Of a stretch of DNA of 64,000 nucleotides, positions 50,097-58,730 are shown one piece after another. The stretch's first letter is position 1, and each line of letters begins with the position of its first letter. The stretch spans positions 62,001-126,000 of the forward strand of contig CAVRAR010000006.1 of assembly GCA_963719005.1 (NCBI GenBank), in the 5' to 3' direction. A model generated the notes under the pieces. It searched no databases. It was not told the origin of the DNA and saw only the letters and a list, made by a program, of their open reading frames with translations. Origin of the DNA: G963675935 sp963719005. GTDB taxonomy: Bacteria; Planctomycetota; Planctomycetia; Pirellulales; Thermoguttaceae. A program made the translations under genes and the position numbers.

Positions 50097-52145
50097 CTAT
50101 CGGGCGTCGGGGCGATTGGAACTCGCTCTGGGCGACGATGCGGGCACGGGCTGGCGGTAGGGCTTTCGATTCATGTAGAGTTTCAGTCTCGCTCTTGTAT
50201 CTTCAGTCAGCGCCTGATTGTTCTGCCGCTTCGCCAGATCGATCGACTGGCGGGCGGTTCGCACTGCCTCAGAGAAGCGGCCGGCCTCGGCGTAGGCCGC
50301 CGCCAACGTGCCGGTGATCGCCGCTTCCCGCCCGTTCGACAAGCGGACCGCCCGCCGGGCAAGCTCGACCGCCTCGGCGCCGTTGCGAAATGCCGATTGC
50401 GGGCAGCTCGCGCGAAGCCAAGCCAGATCGTTCAATGCATAGCGATCGGCGGGGTCGTTTTTTAGGGCTATATAGTAGTGCGTTATCGCCTCCTTAGTGT
50501 GTCCTCGGGTTGCCAGCGCGACAGCGAGATTGCACTGTGCATGAAGGTAACGGGGACGAATTCGCACGGTGTCCTGGTACTGGTCGATCGCTTCGTCGTA
50601 TCGCCCTTGTTTCATCAGTTCGGCGGCGAGATTGAAATGGGCCACGTCGTTCCGTGAAGTGCAACGCAGCGTGTGAGTCCACAGCGTCTCGGTGTTCTGC
50701 CAGAACGAGGTCTGCCGCCACGCACATGCCGCGAGCCCCGCCAGCACCGATGCCGCAGCGACGCCCCATGCCCAACGGCGATAGCCCGCGTTTTTCCCGG
50801 CAGACAGGAATGTCTGCCCCACTGTGCCCGCAATCTTTCCGACAGACAGGAATGTCTGCCCTGCCGCGACCGCGCCCCAAGTCAGGGCGATGGACAAGCC
50901 GATCTGCGGCAAGTACGTGTAGCGATCGGCCATGGCTTGCAGGCCGACCTGCACCAGGCCGATGACCGGCACGAGCATTCCCAGATACCAGAACCATCCG
51001 ACGAAGAGATAAGGATTCCGCCGCACGCGCACGATGACGGCCAGGGAAATGCCTGCCAACAGGAACAACGCGGCGACTGCATCCCAAGTCGGCAGGCCTG
51101 CTTGTGGGTGCGGATAAAACACGGCCAAGCCCAGCGGATAAAAGAACTGGCCCAGATAGGTGGCGTACGAGACCAGCGCGCTGCCGAGCCGTAACAGCGG
51201 CGACAGTTCAGTCAACCGCACGACAGAGCTCTGCTGCGCCCATATCGTCACAGCGCACGAAGCCGCGGCGAGCAGCAGCAGGGGGATCTTTTCGACGATC
51301 AATCGTGACAGCGATAGCCGGTGGGGCAGACATTCCTGTCTGCCAGAATTGCCGCGATTCTCCCGGCAGACAAGAATGTCTGCCCCACCCCGCTGAGAAA
51401 TCCGTCCCAGCGGCCAATAGTCCAACAATAGCAGCACGAACGGCAACGTCACCAGCATCGGCTTCGACATCAGACCGAGTCCAAACAGAATTATGACGGA
51501 CAAGTAGCGGCCCAGGGAGAAGGTGTGGCGGACATAGCCGAGATAGGCCCAGAGCGTCAGCATGAAAAAAAGCCCGCTGAGAACGTCTTTTCGCTCGGCG
51601 ACCCAGGCGACGGATTCCACCCGCAACGGATGGGTGGCGAACACCGCCGCGACGAACGCGCTGGGCCACAAATTGAACGTCATCCGCCAGAGAACCAGGA
51701 AGAGCACGATGGCCGTGAGCGCGTGCAGCGCCACGTTGGTCAGATGGTGGCCGCCGGCGTGCGATCCGTAGAACTGGCAATCCAGCATGTGGGAGAGCCA
51801 GGTGAGTGGATGCCAGTTCGACGCACGGGTGCTGGTAAAGGCCCAAGCAATTCCCTCGGCCGTCACGCCGCCCTTGACATGCGGGTTTTCATAGACGTAT
51901 TTGTCGTCGTCGTAGTTGACGAACTGGAAATTGGCGGTCTGCGCGAAGACGGCTGCAACCGCCAGCAGGAGACAAGCACAAACCGCCGATGCCGCGTAGA
52001 CCTCGCTCGGCGCAGGCCGTGAAGCGGCAGGGCCGGCGGAATCCGGCGCGGCATTGGCCGAACGGGGCGACTTGGCGTCCCCGTTCTTTTGCCGCCGCCG
52101 ATTGCGGTCTTCCGGCAAGTTGCCTTTCTTGCGACTGCGGCTCAT
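50097..52145 (-). CDS. TMTC-like GT-C membrane protein with TPR repeats (third of three)
   Basis: 682 residues. About ten membrane helices, then TPRs (HFNLAAELMKQGRYDEAIDQ, YLHAQCNLAVALATRGHTKE). The first extracytoplasmic loop holds FVNYDDDKYVYENPHVKGG and SNWHPLTWLSHMLDCQFYG, similar to the acidic-motif loop of eukaryotic TMTC and other GT-C O-glycosyltransferases that use lipid-linked sugars. Two translated repeat inserts: GGADILVCRENRGNSGRQEC and, further on, GQTFLSVGKIAGTVGQTFLS. Overlaps the upstream paralogue by 4 bases. Confidence 0.82.
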   Translation of the reverse strand: MSRSRKKGNLPEDRNRRRQKNGDAKSPRSANAAPDSAGPAASRPAPSEVYAASAVCACLLLAVAAVFAQTANFQFVNYDDDKYVYENPHVKGGVTAEGIAWAFTSTRASNWHPLTWLSHMLDCQFYGSHAGGHHLTNVALHALTAIVLFLVLWRMTFNLWPSAFVAAVFATHPLRVESVAWVAERKDVLSGLFFMLTLWAYLGYVRHTFSLGRYLSVIILFGLGLMSKPMLVTLPFVLLLLDYWPLGRISQRGGADILVCRENRGNSGRQECLPHRLSLSRLIVEKIPLLLLAAASCAVTIWAQQSSVVRLTELSPLLRLGSALVSYATYLGQFFYPLGLAVFYPHPQAGLPTWDAVAALFLLAGISLAVIVRVRRNPYLFVGWFWYLGMLVPVIGLVQVGLQAMADRYTYLPQIGLSIALTWGAVAAGQTFLSVGKIAGTVGQTFLSAGKNAGYRRWAWGVAAASVLAGLAACAWRQTSFWQNTETLWTHTLRCTSRNDVAHFNLAAELMKQGRYDEAIDQYQDTVRIRPRYLHAQCNLAVALATRGHTKEAITHYYIALKNDPADRYALNDLAWLRASCPQSAFRNGAEAVELARRAVRLSNGREAAITGTLAAAYAEAGRFSEAVRTARQSIDLAKRQNNQALTEDTRARLKLYMNRKPYRQPVPASSPRASSNRPDAR
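50799..50860. repeat. Palindrome family A, two copies, translated
   Basis: Cores at 50799-50818 and 50841-50860. On the minus strand they read GQTFLSV and GQTFLSA. The paralogue at 54223 has no insert at this position. Confidence 0.9.
51321..51388. repeat. Palindrome family A REPIN-like unit, 68 bases, translated
   Basis: gtggggcagacattcctgtc at the left, ggcagacaagaatgtctgcc plus ccac at the right; the ends are complementary. Same length and site as the unit at 55261 in the paralogous gene. Confidence 0.92.
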
Positions 52146-54226
52146 GGGGACGCGGTTCCTTTCGCCTCTCGCCCATCTTGTCGCGCGTTGGGTCGTACAT
52201 TGCTCGGGCCGGGCGGCGGCTGGCGGTAGGGCGTTTTCGCCCTATACAGCAGCAGGCGGGCTTTGATCTTTTCCGCCAGTGCCGGGTTCTTCTGAAGCGT
52301 GGCAAGATCGAGGGCCCTGCGGCCGGCTTGCTCGGCCCTGACGAAGTTGCCCGCCTCGGCGTAGGCGGCGGCGAGAGTGTCGAGAAGGGCGGCGTTTGGC
52401 TCGCGATCGTTCGACAACTCCAGCGCATGCTCGGCCAGAGCGACTGCTTCGGCCGCGTTGCGATATGCCCGTTCGGAACAGGTCGCTCGTAGCCAAGCCA
52501 GGTTATTCAGCGTCGGCAAGTCGTCGCGGTTGATATCCAGCACGTCGTGATAGTGTTCTATCGCTTCCTCGATCCGACCTTGTTTCACCAGGGCCATGGC
52601 AAGGTTGTAGTGGGCGGCGACAAAGTCAGGCTTGCTTCTCAAGACATCCTGAAAGCGCGCCATCGCCTCGTCAGTTCGGTCCAGGCAGGCCAAGGCACTT
52701 CCGAGATTCAGTTGGCTATCGGCATCGCCGGGCTTGGCGTTCAGGGCATCTCGATAATGGGCGATCGCCTCTCGATAACGGGCCGTCGCCTCGTCGATCC
52801 GCCCTTGCCCCGTCAAGACCTGTCCCTGATCGGCCAATAGATTGCCGAGATTGTTTTGCACTAGCCAGCAATTGGGATTCCGCTGGAGGGTCGTCCGATA
52901 GAGCGTCTCGGCATTGGCGTACATGCGGCTTTGACGGAAGGTCAACGTGGCCAGGATCGCCAGCAGGGCGAGAGAGAAGGCGTAGCGGCCGAGATTGACA
53001 CGCGAGCCTCCCTCACAGCCGCCCTCACCCCCTGCCCCTCTCCCGAAACGGGCGAGGGGAGATGCGAGTCTTCGGCCGAGCATCACGAAGAGGGCGGTCA
53101 GGGCGGCGCAAGGGACGATCATCGCCGCGTACTGCCAATGATCGGCCACCAGCGAGTATTGCATGAAGACGATGTCGGCGAAGCCCAGCACCGGCAGCAG
53201 CAGCGCCACGTAGCAGACGATCAGCATCACCACCGGCCGGCCCCAGGAACGTCGCCGCCACCATGCGACCGCCAGAATGCCGGCCAGCAGCACGCCGGGC
53301 AGATAGGCCCAGAGATCTCGTTGGTTGATGTGCCATCGCGGGTAGACGAACATGAGATTAACCGGCCAGATTGCTTTCCAAAAGTAGAACCAGACGGCGC
53401 AGCCCGCCACGGCAGCGCGGCCGAAGAGACTGTCGGACCGCACGACGGCGCTGCCGATGCCCGCGTGCTGTTTGCTCACTTCGACCGCAATCATCAGCGC
53501 GGCGATGATCGCGAAGGGGAGAACCCGCAGCAGATCGCGGCGGCTGATGCGGCCGCGCTGCCACCAGTCGCAAGCCAACAACAACGCCGGCAGCGTCAGC
53601 ACCATGCCCTTGGCCAATGCGGAGAGGAGGAACAGGGCGACGGAGGCCGCCAGTTGCCACCAGCCCCCGCTGCGCTCGTGCCGCAGATAGAAGAGCAACG
53701 ACAGCAGGGCCAGCGACAACGAGAGGACGTTTTTCAGTTGGGAAATCCACGCCACGCTTTCGACGTTGACCGGATGCAGAGCGAAGATCGCCGCCGCGAG
53801 CATGGCCCCCGGCACCTGCAAGTGTCTGAGGATTCGCCATACCAGCAGGGCCGAGACGGCGTGCAGCGCGATGTTGACCAGGTGAAACCCGAGCGGATTC
53901 AAGCCCCACATTTCGTATTCAAGCCGATAGACCGTGAACGTCATCGGCCAATAGTTGAGGTAAACGCCGGACGTCCATGCCCAGACCAGACCATCGGGCC
54001 GATGAATCACGGGGTTGTTCAGCAGGTGCGTGTCGTCGTCCCAGACGAACCCGCCGTGCCACGCCGGCTGATACGCGAGGAACACCGCGAGAACCAGGGC
54101 GGCGGCAACGAGCCAGCTTCGGAAATGTCCGCACCGGAGCGCGATCGACGGAGCCGAGCTTCCGCCGGCGGCCCGGGCGCGGTCGGTCGTGGCTCTGGAC
54201 GCTTGCCGGTTTTCACGTGGACTCAC
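52142..54226 (-). CDS. TMTC-like GT-C membrane protein with TPR repeats (second of three)
   Basis: 694 residues, the same architecture as its neighbours: WHGGFVWDDDTHLLNNPVIH acidic loop, NYWPMTFTVYRLEYEMWGLN, about ten helices, then five or more TPRs (DSQLNLGSALACLDRTDEAM, HYNLAMALVKQGRIEEAIEH). It is the most divergent of the three and lacks the family A insert. Instead ASPLARFGRGAGGEGG, the translation of a different GC palindrome (53036-53059), lies before the last helix. 4-base ATGA overlaps on both sides show translational coupling. Confidence 0.82.
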   Translation of the reverse strand: MSPRENRQASRATTDRARAAGGSSAPSIALRCGHFRSWLVAAALVLAVFLAYQPAWHGGFVWDDDTHLLNNPVIHRPDGLVWAWTSGVYLNYWPMTFTVYRLEYEMWGLNPLGFHLVNIALHAVSALLVWRILRHLQVPGAMLAAAIFALHPVNVESVAWISQLKNVLSLSLALLSLLFYLRHERSGGWWQLAASVALFLLSALAKGMVLTLPALLLACDWWQRGRISRRDLLRVLPFAIIAALMIAVEVSKQHAGIGSAVVRSDSLFGRAAVAGCAVWFYFWKAIWPVNLMFVYPRWHINQRDLWAYLPGVLLAGILAVAWWRRRSWGRPVVMLIVCYVALLLPVLGFADIVFMQYSLVADHWQYAAMIVPCAALTALFVMLGRRLASPLARFGRGAGGEGGCEGGSRVNLGRYAFSLALLAILATLTFRQSRMYANAETLYRTTLQRNPNCWLVQNNLGNLLADQGQVLTGQGRIDEATARYREAIAHYRDALNAKPGDADSQLNLGSALACLDRTDEAMARFQDVLRSKPDFVAAHYNLAMALVKQGRIEEAIEHYHDVLDINRDDLPTLNNLAWLRATCSERAYRNAAEAVALAEHALELSNDREPNAALLDTLAAAYAEAGNFVRAEQAGRRALDLATLQKNPALAEKIKARLLLYRAKTPYRQPPPGPSNVRPNARQDGREAKGTASP
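53036..53059. repeat. GC palindrome (CCCCTCTCCCG/CGGGCGAGGGG), translated
   Basis: 11-base arms with one mismatch around AAA, preceded by ccctcaccccctgc. It reads PLARFGRGAGGEG on the minus strand. Confidence 0.65.
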
Positions 54227-56100
54227 GGGGACGGCCTCGGTTGAGTTGTGGGCGGCGTTGGCGTCGGCGGCTTCTTCTGACGGGAATTTCTGGGCGGCAT
54301 CGCTCGCATCTTGACCTTCACGCCCTCGACAAGCAACGGATCGCCCTGCACCTCTGCCAAGGCGAGCGCCTTTTCGAATTGTGCCATCGCCTCATCGAAG
54401 TGGCCTTCTTCCGCCAAGGCAAGGCCAAGGCCGCTACGGGCTTCGGCGGAGTTGGGAACGAGTTTCAGCACCTCCCGCAACGGACCGACGGCTTCCGCAG
54501 GACGTCCCAGTTTTCCCAGAGTCATGCCGAGATTGAATTGAGCCAGCGCATAGGTGGGCAGGATTCGCACCGCTTCTCGATAGTGCTCGACGGCCTCGTC
54601 GAGCCGCCCGTGCTCGGCCAAGAAACAGCCGAGATTGTAGTGCGCGATCTTGTTCTCGGACGTGCACTCGATGGTGTGCTGCCAGAGCGATTCACTGTCG
54701 TGCCAGTAGGTGGTTTGCTGCAACGCGCAGATCATTAGCTCCGCGATGACCAGCGATGCGGCCACGCCGCAGAGCCAGGCTCGACGGGGCCACGATCGCA
54801 CCAGTTGCTCGACGCCCCAGGTCAAGCCGATCAGCAGTCCGATTTGCGGCAGGTACATGTAGCGGTCGGCCATGGCCTGCAAGCCCACCTGCGCCAGGCC
54901 GATTACCGGCACGAGCATCCCCAGGTACCATAGCCAGCCGACGAGCAGATACGGGTTCTTTCGCCGCCGTATCCACACCGCGGTGGTGACGGCTGCCAAG
55001 AGGACGAAGGCAGCGATCGGCTTCCACGCGGGAAAGCCGGCTTGCGGCTGCGGATAATACGCTGCCAGATCGATCGGGCAGAACGACTTGCCAAGGTACG
55101 TGACGTACGATACCAGCGCGTTGGCGATTCGGGCGGAAAACGGCGATTCTTCGGCGCCGACGATCGATTCCTCTTGGGCCCAGACGGTCAACGCGCAAGA
55201 GGCGACCGTAAAGAGCAACAGCGGAATCTTCTCGGCGATCAATCGCCACAGCGGCAGTTGGCGAGGCAGACATTCCTGTCTGCCAGAGTTGCCACGGTCT
55301 TCGCGGCAGACAAGAATGTCTGCCCCACCACGACAAGCTGCCTCACGCCGCAGAGACATCCGTCCGAGCGGCCAGTAGTCCAACAGCAGAAGCACGAAGG
55401 GGAGCGTGACCAGCATCGGCTTGGCCATCAGCCCCAAGGCGAACATCGCCGCCACGGCCAAGTAGCGCGGCAGCGAAAAAGGGCGTCGGACGTAGCCGAG
55501 ATACGCGGCCAACGTCAGTACGAAGAACAGCCCGCTCAACACGTCCTTCCGTTCCGTCACCCAGGCCACAGATTCGACGTGCAGCGGATGAACGGCGAAC
55601 ACGGCGGCGACAAAGGCGCTGGGCCAATGATCGCCGGTCATTCGCCGGAGAACCAGGAACAACAAAACGCAGGTGCTTGCATGGAGTAAAACGCTGGTGA
55701 GGTGGTGGCCGCCGGCGTTAGCTCCGTAAATCTGGCAGTCCAGCATGTGCGAGAGCCACGTGAGCGGATGCCAATTGGAGTCGCACCGCATGGTCATCGC
55801 CCAGACGATCCCGTCGAACGTCAGCCCCTCCCTTACGCGCGAGTTGTGATAGATGTAGTCGGGATCGTCGAAATTGACAAACTCGTAAGTGACGGTCTGG
55901 CCGAAGACGAGGGCGACCGCCAGCAGGAGGAAACCGCAGACGGCCCAGACCGCGAGGCGATCTCGGCCCGCGGCGCGCGAAGCCGACGGGGCGGCCGAAT
56001 CCCGCGAGGTCACGGGCAGAGAGGGCGTCTTCGCCGCTCGCTTTCGTTGTCGCCGATTGCGGTCCTTCGGCAAGTCGCCCTCTGGTGAACCACGGCTCAT
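54223..56100 (-). CDS. TMTC-like GT-C membrane protein with TPR repeats (first of three)
   Basis: 625 residues. Start at MSRGSPEGDLPKDRNRR, matching the N terminus of the third paralogue. Features: EFVNFDDPDYIYHNSRVREG acidic loop, SNWHPLTWLSHMLDCQIYGA, VAWVTERKDVLSGLFFVLTL, multiple helices and C-terminal TPRs (HYNLGCFLAEHGRLDEAVEH, AQFNLGMTLGKLGRPAEAVG). Probably transfers a sugar from a polyprenyl carrier to exported protein or surface polymer, by analogy with TMTC proteins; no acceptor is known. Contains the family A insert GGADILVCREDRGNSGRQEC after the GRMSLRREAAC turn. Confidence 0.82.
   Translation of the reverse strand: MSRGSPEGDLPKDRNRRQRKRAAKTPSLPVTSRDSAAPSASRAAGRDRLAVWAVCGFLLLAVALVFGQTVTYEFVNFDDPDYIYHNSRVREGLTFDGIVWAMTMRCDSNWHPLTWLSHMLDCQIYGANAGGHHLTSVLLHASTCVLLFLVLRRMTGDHWPSAFVAAVFAVHPLHVESVAWVTERKDVLSGLFFVLTLAAYLGYVRRPFSLPRYLAVAAMFALGLMAKPMLVTLPFVLLLLDYWPLGRMSLRREAACRGGADILVCREDRGNSGRQECLPRQLPLWRLIAEKIPLLLFTVASCALTVWAQEESIVGAEESPFSARIANALVSYVTYLGKSFCPIDLAAYYPQPQAGFPAWKPIAAFVLLAAVTTAVWIRRRKNPYLLVGWLWYLGMLVPVIGLAQVGLQAMADRYMYLPQIGLLIGLTWGVEQLVRSWPRRAWLCGVAASLVIAELMICALQQTTYWHDSESLWQHTIECTSENKIAHYNLGCFLAEHGRLDEAVEHYREAVRILPTYALAQFNLGMTLGKLGRPAEAVGPLREVLKLVPNSAEARSGLGLALAEEGHFDEAMAQFEKALALAEVQGDPLLVEGVKVKMRAMPPRNSRQKKPPTPTPPTTQPRPSP
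55261..55328. repeat. Palindrome family A REPIN-like unit, 68 bases, translated
   Basis: Cores at 55265-55284 and 55305-55324, spaced exactly like those at 51325 and 51365. The 20-base cores are identical to the other copy while the spacer has diverged. Confidence 0.92.
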
Positions 56101-56317
56101 GGAGCATAGTCTCCCCAAAAACGCATCCAGACGTCCTGAATCCTATCACGAATCGCCCCGGCATGCCAATTCCACGGGCAGTCTGCGGGAAATGGCGATT
56201 TGGCAGCGAAAATCGCGGCCATCGGCGGCGGGCTTCTTATCTTTTCGTCGCCGCCGGGCCGAAGACAATATCGTATCGCTTGCTTTTGCCGCGTTTTGTG
56301 CCTAACATTCCATTGCC

Positions 56318-57271
56318 ATGTCCACCGACATTCGACTCAAAGAAGACCTGCCGATCCTGACCGAGCGGATCGTCGATACGTATGCCGAAGTCGGCAGCAT
56401 CAGCCACTTGGGCCACTGCCCGCTGCCGAATTACGAGACGATTGTCGCCGCGACCGAAGACCTTAAGGAAATCCTCTATCCCGGCTATCGCCGCCGCGAC
56501 GGCCTGCACCTGGGCAACGTCACCTACCACGTCGGCGACCTGATCGACCGGCTGCACGATACGCTGACCTCGCAAATCAGCCGGGCGATCTCGCACGAGG
56601 CGATCAAGGATGGCCAGTGCGACCCGCGGCAGGCGGGCGAGTTCGAGCGCATCGGCCAAGCGAAGGCGATCGAGTTTCTCGAGCAGTTGCCCGACCTGCG
56701 CAAGATTCTGGCGATGGACGTGAAGGCGGCCTACGACGGCGACCCGGCCTGCAAATCGTTGGACGAGGTGATCTTCTGCTACCCCGGTCTGGAGGCGGTC
56801 TCCGTCCACCGGCTCGCCCATCTCTTACACAAGCTCGAAGTTCCGCTGATCCCGCGGATGATGAGCGAGTGGGCCCATACGCGGACCGGCATCGACATCC
56901 ACCCCGGCGCCACCATCGGCCGCTACTTCTTCATCGACCACGGCACGGGCGTGGTGATCGGCGAGACGACCGAGATCGGCGACTGGGTGAAGCTCTATCA
57001 AGGCGTAACCTTCGGCGCGCGGAGCTTCGCAACCGACGTCGACGGCAACCTGGTCCGCGGCATCAAACGCCACCCGACGATCGAAGACCACGTGGTCATC
57101 TACGCCAACGCGACGATTCTCGGCGGCGGGACGGTGATCGGCCACGACTCGATCATCGGGTCGAGCGTGTGGCTCACCCGATCCGTCCTTCCCGGCAGCA
57201 TCGTGGCGATGGAAAGCCCGAAGCTGCGGATCGGCGGCGACGACCCGTCGGATTTCTCGTGGACGATCTGA
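56318..57271 (+). CDS. Serine O-acetyltransferase (EpsC/CysE type)
   Basis: Makes O-acetylserine from serine and acetyl-CoA, the first step of cysteine synthesis. 317 residues: a long helical N-terminal domain (SISHLGHCPLPNYETIVAAT), then the left-handed beta-helix with GIDIHPGATIGRYFFIDHGT and GVVIGETTEIGDWVKLYQGV, including the catalytic His and Asp, and a late hexapeptide block TILGGGTVIGHDSIIGSSVW. The long N terminus is the plant/EpsC-like form. No cysK is adjacent. Confidence 0.93.
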   Translation: MSTDIRLKEDLPILTERIVDTYAEVGSISHLGHCPLPNYETIVAATEDLKEILYPGYRRRDGLHLGNVTYHVGDLIDRLHDTLTSQISRAISHEAIKDGQCDPRQAGEFERIGQAKAIEFLEQLPDLRKILAMDVKAAYDGDPACKSLDEVIFCYPGLEAVSVHRLAHLLHKLEVPLIPRMMSEWAHTRTGIDIHPGATIGRYFFIDHGTGVVIGETTEIGDWVKLYQGVTFGARSFATDVDGNLVRGIKRHPTIEDHVVIYANATILGGGTVIGHDSIIGSSVWLTRSVLPGSIVAMESPKLRIGGDDPSDFSWTI

Positions 57272-57335
57272 GGCGGGCGAGAAGTTGCGGCGGAGACCGA
57301 TACGGGATACAATGGGTATGTTTGGAGGGTCAGCC

Positions 57336-57575
57336 ATGCCACAAGTCAATATTCCAGAAGCGCTCTTTCGAGAGGTCGAGAAGGTGTTGCCCAGCGCCGT
57401 TTCTCCCGATGAGTTCATCGTAACAGCGGTTCGGGAGAAACTGACTTTCGAGGGACAGAAGAGCGAATTCTACAAACTCTCAAACCAGACTCGCGCGGCA
57501 ATGGCGGCAAAAGGGTTGGCGGAATCGGAGATTCTGACGGAGTTTGAATCAGCCCGACGCTCTCGGAACAGCTAG
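57336..57575 (+). CDS. Putative antitoxin of a PIN-domain module
   Basis: 79 residues: MPQVNIPEALFREVEKVLPS, then DEFIVTAVREKLTFEGQ, a ribbon-helix-helix-like start seen in antitoxins of VapB type, and a helical C terminus. GGAGGGTC precedes the ATG. Six bases before the PIN gene. Confidence 0.65.
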   Translation: MPQVNIPEALFREVEKVLPSAVSPDEFIVTAVREKLTFEGQKSEFYKLSNQTRAAMAAKGLAESEILTEFESARRSRNS

Positions 57576-57581
57576 CCCGTA

Positions 57582-57980
57582 ATGGAACCACTGGTAGTCG
57601 ATGCAAATCCGATACTGTCCGCTCTGCTCGGCGGTGCCGCACGGGAGGTGCTGTTCTCGGGGAGGTATGCGTTCTACTCGACTCAGCACGCTCTTTTTGA
57701 GGTCGCCAAGTACTTGTCCTCTCTGGCCAAACGATTGGAGTTGCCCGAGTCCGACTTGCTTCGGCAGTATCAGTTGTTGCCGATCATTGCCTGTCAGCCG
57801 GAAGAGTACGATTTCTCTCTAACGGACGCCGAGCGTTTGATCGGCGGGCGTGATCCGAAGGATGTGCCGATTTTGGCCCTGGCGATCAGTCTTCGGTGTC
57901 CCCTGTGGACCGACGATCGAGATTTCGACGGCGTTTCTGTCGTTTCGATCATGAGAACGGCGGACTTACTCGCCAGGTAG
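57582..57980 (+). CDS. PIN-domain protein, putative VapC-like toxin
   Basis: 132 residues of the PIN nuclease fold: VVDANPILSALLGGAAREVL with the first acidic residue, FEVAKYLSSLAKRLELPESD, DPKDVPILALAISLRCPLWT and DDRDFDG with the C-terminal acidic set. Probably a Mg-dependent RNase. Forms a module with the small upstream gene. Confidence 0.82.
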   Translation: MEPLVVDANPILSALLGGAAREVLFSGRYAFYSTQHALFEVAKYLSSLAKRLELPESDLLRQYQLLPIIACQPEEYDFSLTDAERLIGGRDPKDVPILALAISLRCPLWTDDRDFDGVSVVSIMRTADLLAR

Positions 57981-57988
57981 CCGGGCTT

Positions 57989-58594
57989 CTACAACTCCGC
58001 GAAGTTTTTGAGCATCTTCAACCCTTCGGCCTGGCTCTTCTCGGGATGAAACTGGGTGGCGAAGACGTTGTCGCGCCAGACCATCGCGCAGAACGGGCCG
58101 CCGTAATCGGTTTCGGCGGCGATCACCTCGGCGTCTTTCGGCACGACGTAATAGGAATGGACGAAATAGACGTAGGCCCCCTCGGCCACTCCGCTTAAGA
58201 CCGGGGCCGGACGGCGGATGTTCAGTTGGTTCCAGCCCATGTGCGGCACGGCGTACTCTTTGGGCAGATCGAATCGGACACACTCGCCGCGGAGCACGCC
58301 GAGCCCTTCGTGCCGGCCGTTTTCGTAACTCACGTCGAACAGCAGTTGCAGGCCCAGGCAGATTCCCAGGAACGGCTTGCCCGAGTCGATGGCCTGCAAC
58401 ACAGGCTTGACCAGATCGAGGCGGCGCAACTCGGCGGCGGCGTCCTCGAAGGCCCCCACGCCCGGCAAAACCACTTTCGCGGCGGCGGCCACCTGGGCGG
58501 GGTCGCTCGTGACGACGGCCTGATGGCCGACCTTCTCGAAGGCCTTCTGCACGCTGCGCAGATTGCCCATGCCGTAGTCGATGATGGCGATCAT
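57989..58594 (-). CDS. hisH: Imidazole glycerol phosphate synthase subunit HisH
   Basis: Glutaminase subunit that feeds ammonia to HisF in histidine synthesis; 201 residues. Seen: MIAIIDYGMGNLRSVQKAFE, LPGVGAFEDAAAEL, the nucleophile in GICLGLQLLFD, and the His-Glu pair in FATQFHPEKSQAEGLKML. ATG at MIAIIDYG chosen. HisA is 12 kb away and HisF is not in the window. Confidence 0.95.
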   Translation of the reverse strand: MIAIIDYGMGNLRSVQKAFEKVGHQAVVTSDPAQVAAAAKVVLPGVGAFEDAAAELRRLDLVKPVLQAIDSGKPFLGICLGLQLLFDVSYENGRHEGLGVLRGECVRFDLPKEYAVPHMGWNQLNIRRPAPVLSGVAEGAYVYFVHSYYVVPKDAEVIAAETDYGGPFCAMVWRDNVFATQFHPEKSQAEGLKMLKNFAEL

Positions 58595-58701
58595 GGGGAG
58601 GGATGGGGAGTCAGGGATCAAGGGTCTGTAGACTCCACCTTAATCCACTGATCGGCAAGCTGCAAGCGGTTCTGGCGGGCGGTGAACCGCCCACCCCTCG
58701 C

Positions 58702-58730
58702 TTTTCAATCCGCAATCTTCAATCTTCCTC
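58702..58730. repeat. Short heptamer array (ttcaatc words)
   Basis: ttcaatc, cgcaatc, ttcaatc, ttcctct in seven-base steps, just after the stop of the OmpA lipoprotein gene. Confidence 0.5.

Noticed and set aside
50799..51388. CRISPR-like array of GGCAGACA palindromes
   Set aside because: Copies are too few, unevenly spaced and inside a protein gene.
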